This document shows, one piece after another, positions 54,356-64,000 of a DNA stretch of 64,000 bases. A model generated the notes under the pieces. It saw only the letters and a list, made by a program, of their open reading frames with translations, searched no databases and had not been told where the DNA came from. Positions within the stretch are counted from its first letter, which is position 1; each line of letters opens with the position of its first letter. Both the position numbers and the translations under genes were made by a program. This DNA is from Smallanthus sonchifolius (lineage: Eukaryota; Streptophyta; Magnoliopsida; Asterales; Asteraceae), in assembly GCA_023525975.1 (NCBI GenBank), contig CM042025.1, positions 1,565,001-1,629,000 of the forward strand. The letters are read 5' to 3'.

Positions 54356-54960
54356 CCTCTTTGCATCAAAACACACCCTAGCCCAAGTTTGGAAGCATCA
54401 GAGTATACCCCAAAATCTTCTACTCCTTCTGGCAATGCCAGAAATGGAGCTTGTGTCAATCTTTCTTTCAATATCTGGAATGTCTTATCTTGTGCCGCAT
54501 TCCATTCGTTTGACTATTTATAGGGCTGTATTGTGACCCATGTTGGACCGATATCCCTGGTGATGTCGGTCCGATATCCAGGTGAGGCGGTGTATTAGCT
54601 TGCTGAGAACATAGCGGACCGCTATCTGTACGGATGTCGGTCCGCTATCAAAACACATGTAAAAATTTAGGGCCGAGTCATAGGACACGTGTCAATACGA
54701 GAAATTACGGCGCAATTGCGTCTATCAGACCATTATCCAACTGATGTCGGTCCGGTATCTGACCCTTGGCTCACTTCGGACCGATGGGAAGGATGATGTC
54801 GGTTCGACGTTTATTTAGATTTCAGAATTTTCATTTTCAGCCTTTGAACTTTAATTCTAACCCCTTCTACTTTAATATAATGTCATTTTAACCCAAGGGT
54901 TTCATCAAATGACTATTTTAGTCATTTAACTTGTATTTCCTCGGAAATTGGGGTGTTATA
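54356..54960 (-). mobile_element. Captured Gypsy promoter/RNase H chimera, copy 1 (right part)
   Basis: Continues 42106-42198 across the Gypsy insertion. On the minus strand: LTR-like start TATAACACCCCAATTTCC, palindromic GATGTCGGTCCGATATC motifs, CCCTATAAATAG box, then RNase H sequence. It matches 56262-56970 throughout, including its left junction with the array unit; the right-hand resumption point differs slightly. Confidence 0.75.
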
Positions 54961-55193
54961 AACCACAAAAAGAAAAAGTGAAATACTGTCACACGGCTTG
55001 TTCTAAGTTGCCAAAGATTCTTGCGATCTCTTTCTAACGTTTGGGAAACAAATAATGTGGCGTCATTTCTCAGCTGAAAACATGGGGATCCGCTGCTTGA
55101 AGCTCCAGTGCCATCCATATCATCCCTTGATTCTTAAAGAAGTCGATCATCAGGGACAAATTTTCTGTTTCACTCTCATCAGTTTGATAAACG

Positions 55194-55452
55194 TCTTTGG
55201 AAGAACATGTTTACTCTATTGAAGTTTTGTGGTAAATCGGTAAAAAAAACAAAACTTTTAGTCAAAATATAAAGTTGCGGCAAATCTATAAAAAACATAA
55301 CTTTTGTGTCAAAAGACAAAAAGTCAAAAATTAAAGTTGTACAAATCTATGAAAAAAAAGGTTTTGTGTCAATAAAACAAAAAGGGTAAAGTAACCTATT
55401 CAATCTAACGCCCAATAATACGTTATTAATTACTAAGTGTATTTATTATATA
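55194..55452 (-). repeat. Array unit tail with AAAG/TTTTGTGTCAAAA repeats
   Basis: Ordinary array-unit sequence (AAAGTTGTGGCAAATCTATAA and TTTGTGTCAAAAGA phrases), ending at the unit boundary CTAC (a changed CTAG). Confidence 0.6.
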
Positions 55453-56261
55453 CTACGTTAGTTACCCGTGTACTACACGGGCTGAAAACACTAAAAATAT
55501 TTACTAAAACTACCTATAAAAAATACCTATAAATATCTAATTAAATAAAATTTTGTAGAAACAAACAGTATTGTGTTACGGTTTTGACCAAAATTAATAA
55601 TATATTGTCATGACTATTTTATCAATGTAATGTATAATATATAATAAATGAATGCGTGTAGAAGAAACTGCAACGGAAAAGAGCAATACTGTCACACGAC
55701 TTGTTCTAAGTTGCCAAAGATTCTTGCGACCTCTTTGTAACGTTTGTGAAACAATTAATGTGGTGTCATTTCTCAGCTGAAAACATGGGGATCTGTTGCT
55801 TGAAGCTCTAGTGCCATCATCCCTTGATTCTTAAAGAAGTCGATCATCAGGGACAAAACTTTCAGTTTCACTCTCATCAGCTTGATAAACGTTTTTAGAA
55901 GAACGTGATTACTCTATTTAAGTTTTGTGACGAATCTGTAAAAAAGCAAAACTTTTAGTCAAAATACAAAGTTGTGGCAAATCTATAAAAAACATAACTT
56001 TTGTGTCAAAAGAAAAAAAGTCAAAAATTAAAGTTTTGCAATTCTATGAAAAAAAAGGTTTTGTGTCAAAAAAACAAAAAGGGTAAAGTACACTATTCAA
56101 TATAAAGCCCAATAATATGTTATTAAATACTAATTCTATTTATTATATACTAGGTTAGTTACCCGTGTATTAAACAGGCTGAAAACATTAAAAATATCCA
56201 CTAAAACTAACTATAAAAAATACCTATAAATATCTAATCAAATATAATTTTGCTTCAATGA

Positions 56262-56970
56262 ATATTTAGTGCGAATACTACCGCAGCTAATTCAATATCA
56301 TGGGTTGGATAATTTGTTTCATGTATCTTTAGCTGTCGAGAGGCATAAGCTATCACCTTTCCTCTTTGCATCAAAACACACCCTAGCCCAAGTTTGGAAG
56401 CATCAGAGTATACCACAAAATCTTCTACTCCTTCTGGCAATGTCAGAAATGTAGCTTGTGTCAATCTTTCTTTCAATATCTGGAATGTCTTATCTTGTGC
56501 CGCATTCCATTCGTTTGACTATTTATAGGGCTGGATTGTGACCCATGTTGGACCGATATCCTTGGTGATGTCGGTCCGATATCCAGGTGAGGTGGTGTAT
56601 TAGCTTGCTGAGAACATAGCGGACCGCTATGTGTACGGATGTCGGTCCACTATCAAAACACATGAAAAATTTAGGGCCGAGTCATAGAACACGTGTCAAT
56701 ACGAGAAATTACGGCACAATTGCGGCTATCTGACTGTTATCCAACTGATGTCGGTCCGATATCTGACCCTTGGCTCACTTCGGACCGATAGGAAGGTTGA
56801 TGTCGGTTCGACGTTTATTTAGATTTCATAATTTTCATTTTCAGCCTTTGAACTTTAATTCTAACCCCTTCTACTTTAATATAATGTCATTTTAACCCCC
56901 CAGGGTTTCATCAAATGACTATTTTAGTCATTTAACTTGTATTTCCTCGGAAATTGGGGTGTTATAAACC
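56262..56970 (-). pseudogene. Captured Gypsy promoter/RNase H chimera, copy 2
   Basis: On the minus strand an LTR-like start (TATAACACCCCAATTTCC, 56966 inward) with about five GATGTCGGTCCGATATC-type motifs leads to CAGCCCTATAAATAG (near 56530), then directly to RNase H codons: NAAQDKTFQILKERLTQA, DFVVYSDASKLGLGCVLMQ and THDIELAAVVFALN, where it joins array-unit sequence. Neither the rest of the LTR nor other pol domains are present. The piece replaces about 290 bp of the array unit. RNase H is cut after its first half, so no activity is expected. Confidence 0.8.
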
Positions 56971-57821
56971 ACAAAAAGGAAAAATATCAATCAAGATTAA
57001 TGGTTTAAATATAGAAACAAAAATATAAGTTTCACAGGATTTGAAGAAAATAAAACAGTATTGTGTTACAGTTTTGACCAAAATTAATAATAAATTTGCA
57101 TGACTATTTCATCAATGTAATGTATATTATGTAATAAATGAATTCGTGAAGAAGAAACTGCAACAGAAAAGAGCAATGAATATGTGAAGCTCCAGTGCCA
57201 TCATCCCTCGATTCTTAAAAAAGTCGATCATCAGGGACAAAACTTTCAGTTTCACTCTTATCAGCTTGATAAATGATTTTTGAAGAACATGCTTACTCTA
57301 TTGAAGTTTTATGAAAAATCTATAAAAAAACAGAACTTTGAGTCAAAATATAAAGTTGTCGCAAATCTATAAAAAAAACATAACTTTTGTGTCGAAAGAA
57401 AAAAAGTCAAAAATAAAGTTGTGCAAATCTATGAAAAAAAAGGTTTTGTGTCGATAAAACAAAAAGGGTAAACTACCCAATTTAATCTAACGCCCAATAA
57501 AATGTTATTAATTACTAATTGTATTTATTATATACTAGGTTAGTTACCCGTGTATCACACGGGCTGAAAACACTAAAAATAACTACTAAAACTACCTATA
57601 AAAAATACCTATTGATATCTAATCAAATAGAATTTTGATTCAATGAATATTAATTTACAAAAGACAAAGAAAATGGATAGATAGAAACTTGTGTTTAAAA
57701 GAAGTAAAAAATGCTAAAAAGAATGGCAAGGAATGCTATATTGATACAATGGTTTTGAAAAAAAAAATGGATTACAGTTTTCGGTAAAAGAAAATTTTTA
57801 TACCGTTACCTATTGAATTCA

Positions 57822-57880
<59 letters not shown>
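57822..57880. repeat. (TA)n microsatellite in array unit
   Basis: Expanded TA-run in the unit starting at 57535; other units have ATAAATATATACGG here. Length differs per unit. Confidence 0.9.
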
Positions 57881-57881
<1 letters not shown>

Positions 57882-60800
57882 GGCCAGATTAATAATAATT
57901 TTTGATTAATTGATATGTTTAAAAAAGAAAACTTGATATTCATCCCAATCAATATTATTGTACAAAAGAAAACACAAAAAGAAAAAATATCAATAAAGAT
58001 TAATGGTTTAAATGTAGAAACAAAAAATATAAGTTTCACAGGATTTGGGTAAAATAAAACAGTATTGTGTTATAGTTTTGACCAAAATTAATAATATATT
58101 TCTATGACTATTTCATCAATGTAATGTATATTATGTAATAAATGATGCGTGTAGAAGAAACTGCAACAGAAAAGTGAAATACTGTCACACGGCTTGTTCT
58201 AAGTTGCCAAAGATTCTTGCGATCTCTTTCTAACGTTTGTGAAACAAATAATGTGGCGTCATTTCTCAGCTGAAAACATGGGGATCCGCTGCTTGAAGCT
58301 CCAGTGCCATCCATATCATCCCTTGATTCTTAAAGAAGTCGATCATCAGGGACAAATTTTCTGTTTCACTCTCATCAGCTTGATAAACGTCTTTGGAAGA
58401 ACATGTTTACTCTATTGAAGTTTTGTGACAAATCGGTAAAAAAAACAAAACTTTTAGTTAAAATATAAAGTTGTGGCAAATCTATAAAAAAACATAACTT
58501 TTGTGTCAAAAGAAAAAAAGTAAAAAATTAAGTTGTACAAATCTATGAAAAATAGGTTTTCTGTCAATAAAACAAAAAGGGTAAAGTAACATATTCAATC
58601 TAACGCCCAATAATATGTTATTAATTACTAAGTGTATTTATTATATACTATGTTAGTTACCCGTGTACTACACGGGCTGAAAACACTAAAAATATTTACT
58701 AAAACTACCTATAAAAAATACCAATAAATATCTAATTAAATAAAATTTTGCTTCAATGAATATTAATGTACAAAAGACAAAGAAAATGAATACATAGAAA
58801 CTTATGTTTAAAAGAAGTAAAAAATGCGAAAAGAATGGCAAGGAATGCTATATTGATACAATGGTTTTGAAAAAAAAAAATTGGATTACAGTTTTCGATA
58901 AAAGATATTTTTTATACTGTTACCTATTGAATTCAATAAATATATACGGCCAGATTAATAAAAAAAAATTTATTAACTGATATGTTTAAAAAAGAAAAAG
59001 TTGATATTCATCCCAATCAATATTATTGTACAAAAGAAAAACACAAAAACAAAAAATATCAATCAAGATTAATGGTTTAAATGTAGAAACAAAAATATAA
59101 GTTTCACAGGATTTGGAGAAAATAAAACAGTATTGTGTTATAGTTTTGACCAAAATTAATAATAAATTTGCATGACTATTTCATCAATGTAATGTATATT
59201 ATGTAATAAATAAATTCGTGTAGAAGAAACTGCAACAGACAAGAGCAATGAATATGTGAAGCTCCAGTACCATCATCCCTTGATTCTTAAAAAAGTCGAT
59301 CAGCGACAAAACTTTCAGTTTCACTCTTATCAACTTGATAAATGATTTTTGAAGAACATGTTTACTCTATTGAAATTTTATGACTAGTCTATAAAAAAAC
59401 AGAACTTTCAAAATATAAAGTTGTCGCAAATCTATAAAAAAACATAACTTTTGTGTCGAAAGAAAAAAAGTCAAAAATTAAAGTTGTGCAAATCTATGAA
59501 AAAAAAGGTTTTGCGTCGATAAAACAAAAAGGGTAAACTACCCTATTCAATCTAACGCCCAATAATATGTTATTAATTACTAATTGTATTTATTATATAT
59601 TGGGTTAGTTACCCGTGTATTACACGAGCTGAAAACACTAAAAATATCTACTAAAACTACCTATAAAAAATACCTATTGATATCTAATCAAATAGAATTT
59701 TGCTTCAATGAATATTAATGTACAAAAGACAAAGAAAATGGATAGATAGAAACTTGTGTTTAAAAGAAGTAAAAACTGCTAAAAAGAATGGCAAGGAATG
59801 CTATATTGATACAATGGTTTTGAAAAAAAAAATGGATTACAGTTTTCGGTAAAAGAAAATTTTTATACCGTTACCTATTGAATTCAATATATATACGGCC
59901 AGATTAATAATAATTTTTTATTAATTGATATGTTTAAAAAAGAAAAAGTTGATATTCATCCCAATCAATATTATTGTACAAAAGAAATCACAAAAAGAAA
60001 AAATATCAATCAAGATTAATGGTTTAAATGTAGAAACAAAAATATAAGTTTCACAGGATTTGGGTAAAATAAATCAGTATTGTGTTATAGTTTTGACCAA
60101 AATTAATAATAAATTTCCATGACTATTTCATCAATGTAATGTATATTATGTAATAAATGAATGCGTGTAGAAGAAACTGCAATAGAAAAGAGAAATACTG
60201 TCACACGGCTTGTTCTAAGTTGCCAAAGATTCTTGCGATCTCTTTGTAACGTTTGTGAAACAAATAATGTGGCGTCATTTCTCAGCTGAAAACATGGGGA
60301 TCCGATGCTTGAAGCTCCAGTGCCATCCATATCATCCCTTGATTCTTAAAGAAGTCGATCATCAGGGACAAATTTTCTGTTTCACTCTCATCAGCTTGAT
60401 AAACGTCTGGAAGAACATGTTTACTCTATTGAAGTTTTGTGACAAATCGGTAAAAAAAAACAAAACTTTTAGTCAAAATATAAAGTTGTGACAAATCTAT
60501 AAAAAACATAACTTTTGTGTCAAAAGAAAAAAGGACAAAAATTAAAGTTGTACAAATCTATGAAAAAAAAGGTTTTATGTCAATAAAACAAAAAGGGTAA
60601 AGTAACCTATTCAATCTAACGCCAAATAATATGTTATTAATTACTAAGTGTATTTATTATATACTATGTTAGTTACCCGTGTACTACACGAGCTGAAAAC
60701 ATTAAAAATATTTACTAAAACTACCTATAAAAAATACCTATAAATATCTAATTAAATAAAATTTTGCTTCAATGAATATTAATGTAAAAAAGACAAAGAA

Positions 60801-63001
60801 AATAGATACATAGAAACTTATGTTTAAAAGAAGTAAAAAATGCTAGAAGAATGGCAAGGAATGCTATATTGATACAATGGTTTTGAAAAAAAAAATTGGA
60901 TTACAGTTTTCGATAAAAGATATTTTTTATACCGTTACCTATTGAATTCAATAAATATATATGGCCAGATTAATAATAATTTTTTATTAACTGATATGTT
61001 TAAAAAAGAAAAAGTTGATATTCATCCCAATCAATATTATTGTACAAAAGAAAAACACAAAAACAAAAAATATCAATCAAGATTAATGGTTTAAATGTAG
61101 AAACAAAAATATAAGTTTCACAGGATTTGGGGAAAATAAAACAGTATTGTGTTACGGTTTTGACCAAAATTAATAATATATTGTTATGACTATTTTATCA
61201 ATGTAATGTATAATATATAATAAATGAATGCGTGTAGAAGAAACTGCAACGGAAAAGAGCAATACTGTCACATGGCCTGTTCTAAGTTGCCAAAGATTCT
61301 TGCGACCTCTTTGTAACGTTTGTGAAACAATTAATGTGGTGTCATTTCTCAGCTGAAAACATGGGGATCCGTTGCTTGAAGCTCCAGTGCCATTATCCCT
61401 TGATTCTTAAAGAAGTCGATAATCAGGGACAAAACTTTCAGTTTCACTCTCATCAGCTTGATAAACGTTTTTAGAAGAACGTGTTTACTCTATTGAAGTT
61501 TTGTGACGAATCTGTAAAAAGCAAAATTTTGAGTCAAAATATAAAGTTGTGGCAAATCTATAAAAAACATAACTTTTGTGTCAAAAGAAAAAAAGTCAAA
61601 AAATAAAGTTGTGCAATTCTATGAAAAAAAAAGGTTTTGTGTCAAAAAAAAAAAACAAAAAGGTTTTGTGTCAAAAAAAAAACAAAAAGGGTAAAGTACT
61701 CTATTCAATCTAAAGCCCAATAATATGTTATTAAATACTAATTCTATTTATTATATACTAGGTTAGTTACCCATGTATTATACGGGCTGAAAACATTAAA
61801 AATATCCACTAAAACTAACTATAAAAATTACCTATAAATATCTAATCAAATATAATTTTGCTGAATATTAATGTACAAAAGACAAAGAAAATAGATACAT
61901 AGAAACTTATGTTTAAAAGAAGTAAAAGATGCTAGAAAAATGGCAAGGAATGTTATATTGATACAATGGTTTTGAAAAAAAAATTGGATTATAGTTTTCG
62001 ATGAAAGATATTTTTTATACTGTTACTTATTGAATTCAATAAATATATACGGCCAGATTAATAATAATTTTTGATTGATATGTTTAAAAAAGAAAAAGTT
62101 GATATTCATCCCAATCAATATTATTGTACAAAAGAAAACACAAAAAGAAAAAATATCAATCAAGATTAATGGTTTAAATGTAGAAACAAAAATATAAATT
62201 TCACAGGATTTGTAGAAAATAATACAGTATTGTGTTACAGTTTTGACTAAAATTAATTATAAATTTCCATAACTATTTCATCAATGTAATGTTTATTATG
62301 TAATAAATGAATGTGTGTAGAAGAAATTGCAACAAAAAAGTACAATATTGTCGCACGGCTTGTTCTAAGTTGCAAAAGATTCTTGCGACCTCTTTGTAAC
62401 GTTTGTGAAACAAATAATGTGGCGTCATTTCTCAGCTGAAAACATGGGGATCCGCTGCTTGAAGCTCCAGTGCCATCCATATCATCCCTTGATTCTTAAA
62501 GAAGTCGATTACCAGGGACAAAACTTTCAGTTTCACTCTCATCAGCTTAATAAACATTTTTGGAAGAACGCGTTTACTCTATTGAAATTTTGTGACGAAT
62601 CTGTGAAAAAACAAAACTTTGAGTCAAAATATAAAGTTGTGACAAATCTATAAAAAAAACGTAACTTTTGTGTCAAAAAAAAGTAATACATTAAAGTTGT
62701 GCAAATCTATAAAAAAAAAGGTTTTGTGTCAAAAAAACAAAAAGGGTAAAGTACCCTATTCAATATAACGTCCAATAATATGTTATTAATTACTAATTGC
62801 ATTTATTATATACTAGGTTAGTTACCCGTGTATTACACGGGCTGAAAACATTAAAAATATCTACTAAAAATACCTATAAATATCTAATCAAATAAAATTT
62901 TGCTTCAATTAATATTAATGTACAAAAGACAAAGAAAATGGATACATAGAAACTTATGTTTAAAAGAAGTAAAAATTGCTAGAAAGAATGGCAATGAATG
63001 C

Positions 63002-63181
63002 TAATCAAGCGTGTGGAGAATTTTTGACTAAATCTAAACCTTAACCGAACTTGTTTGACTAAATTGACCGTCAAATGTTGTGTAAAAACTGAAAATTAAT
63101 CTACTAGATTAGGTCGTAGTCATAAGGAGACTCGATTGCACCTAAAATCATGCATCAAAAACATGTTTAAATCTAACTTTG
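63002..63181. other. Flank right of the array
   Basis: Array homology stops within a unit after GGCAATGAATGCTA. Nothing recognised. Confidence 0.5.
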
Positions 63182-63350
63182 GAAGTTTGCGGTATTTTAA
63201 AAGTTTGCGGTGTGGTTTAAAGTTTGCGGCCGCATACTTCAAGTTTGCGGCCGCATACTTCAAGTATGCGGTGCTCTTAAAAGTTTACGGTAAATTTAAA
63301 GTTTGCGGTGTGCTTGAAGTTTGCGGTGTAGTAAAAGTTTGCGGTTTATT
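63182..63350 (+). repeat. AAGTTTGCGG motif array with GCGGCCGC palindromes
   Basis: About ten copies of AAGTTTGCGG or close variants, some fused as AAGTTTGCGGCCGCATACTT, a near-perfect 20-bp palindrome, occurring twice in tandem. The motif is the complement of the CCGCAAACTTC unit in the LTR at 39732-39860, so this may be a plus-strand LTR fragment. Confidence 0.75.
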
Positions 63351-64000
63351 TCGTCTGCCTGAAAACTTCAAGCTTGTCATTATTGAAATCTAACGTGTTC
63401 TATTGATTGCAGTAATGGTGAACTTAAAGTTTGTTAAAGACCACAATGAATCAGCATACTTGGAAGACCCGCCTCAGCATCATAGCATTTTCAGATCCAT
63501 GATCGTATTTTCAGGTTTGCGTCAAAAAATTTGGTTTGTGGGTCCTACCCACACACACAACCCATTTAACACCCCGTGCAAGAAACATTTTAAAAGGATT
63601 TATTGCATCAAAATGTAACTAACATTCACATTTTTGTCATCCTAAGTAATGAAATATGGTTTTCTACAATTTGAGGTGATACGTTTTTATTCTGTAACCA
63701 TTTAAAATTACAAAAATATAAGTTTGAATAACCGGAAAATAGACTCACATGATAGGTTATCTATCTTTTCAGATATATGATCGTCATTTTTTCCAATATC
63801 CTAGATTACAACCTTTTTCTTCTTCTTTTTCTCCGTGAGATCAAAGGGGGCAATATGTTCATCAACAAACATTGGGCAAAATGAATGATCATAACGCAAA
63901 GGGTCTAACTCATGTTCTTTTTTAAATACTTATATTTTATAAAATGTTTGGATGAATTCGGGGCCAGTAAACCCCTTTAACCCCCTCGGTTCCACCCTTG
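63351..64000. other. Unassigned right edge
   Basis: No gene recognised. If the motif array is LTR-derived, this may be more of the same LTR. Open frames of 70-85 codons show no domain. Confidence 0.4.

Larger units (their letters stand above)
41033..63001 (-). repeat. Head-to-tail array of about 1-kb units with Helitron-like 3' ends
   Basis: Units begin (plus strand) at CTAG or a variant followed by GTTAGTTACCCGTGTATTACACGGG, at 41988, 55453, 56150, 57535, 58648, 59600, 60664, 61758 and 62813. Full unit lengths are about 0.95-1.1 kb; outer units are partial, and the 42.0-55.5 unit is split by a 12-kb Gypsy. On the minus strand each boundary reads CCCGTGT-AAT-ACACGGG, 8 nt, CTAG, then T: a Helitron-type 3' end. 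No Rep/helicase is present, and a TC 5' end was not found, so the array may be amplified terminal DNA. Confidence 0.7.

Noticed and set aside
57806..58039. 77-codon hydrophobic frame as a membrane protein
   Set aside because: Built on a TA microsatellite and AT-rich array sequence, and absent from sister units.

Overview
The window looks like repeat-rich intergenic DNA from a eudicot plant, probably Asteraceae. That placement is my inference. It rests on the AT-rich background, spliced plant-type WRKY genes, Copia and Gypsy retroelements with initiator-Met-tRNA primer sites, hAT, Mutator-like, CACTA and Helitron pieces, and Gypsy LTRs beginning TGTAACATCCC. There is no prokaryotic gene organisation, CRISPR array, rRNA or convincing host tRNA.

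The only host gene family is a minus-strand cluster of group III WRKY transcription factors (WRKY70/54-like). Copy A has only its first exon inside the left edge (1-309). A dead relic of a further copy lies at 690-1200. Copy B (17575-18908) is complete, with three exons and 312 residues. Copy C (33186-34735) has good WRKY exons but a 2-bp frameshift in its first exon. The three first exons share an upstream block about 130-310 bp before the ATG. A broken fragment of a cytosolic-type NADP-isocitrate dehydrogenase gene lies at 37981-38434.

Layout. 1-9 kb: WRKY remains, a Mutator-like element, a 1.7-kb LTR element whose internal region holds an array of small hairpins, Helitron-like ends and a four-copy tandem repeat. 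9-14.6 kb: a non-coding Copia-type element with a deleted Gypsy nested in it. 14.6-22 kb: WRKY-B between intergenic blocks that recur at 15, 20 and 28 kb, plus a CACTA end. 22-31.5 kb: LTR-like DNA, a solo Gypsy LTR, a transposase/OTU relic, a hAT MITE, a SINE, a second small LTR element and palindromic repeats. 31.5-38.4 kb: WRKY-C, a SINE, a long-TIR element, a Helitron-like piece and the dehydrogenase fragment. 38.4-41 kb: the 3' part of a Gypsy element. 41-63 kb: a head-to-tail array of about 1-kb units with Helitron-like 3' ends, interrupted by a 12.15-kb Gypsy chromovirus with 3-kb LTRs and a perfect target duplication.

Almost every transposon protein here is broken. Several stops fit C-to-T change at CAG or CGA codons, as expected in methylated silenced DNA. 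The most unusual signals are structural: (i) eleven hairpins with changing stems and near-constant GYGAN loops in the 3.7-5.4 kb element; (ii) family-specific palindromic motif arrays in at least five different LTR types; (iii) a conserved inverted 10-mer in three divergent Gypsy LTRs; (iv) the Helitron-like array carrying a Gypsy promoter/RNase H chimera and a segment whose indels keep a reading frame.
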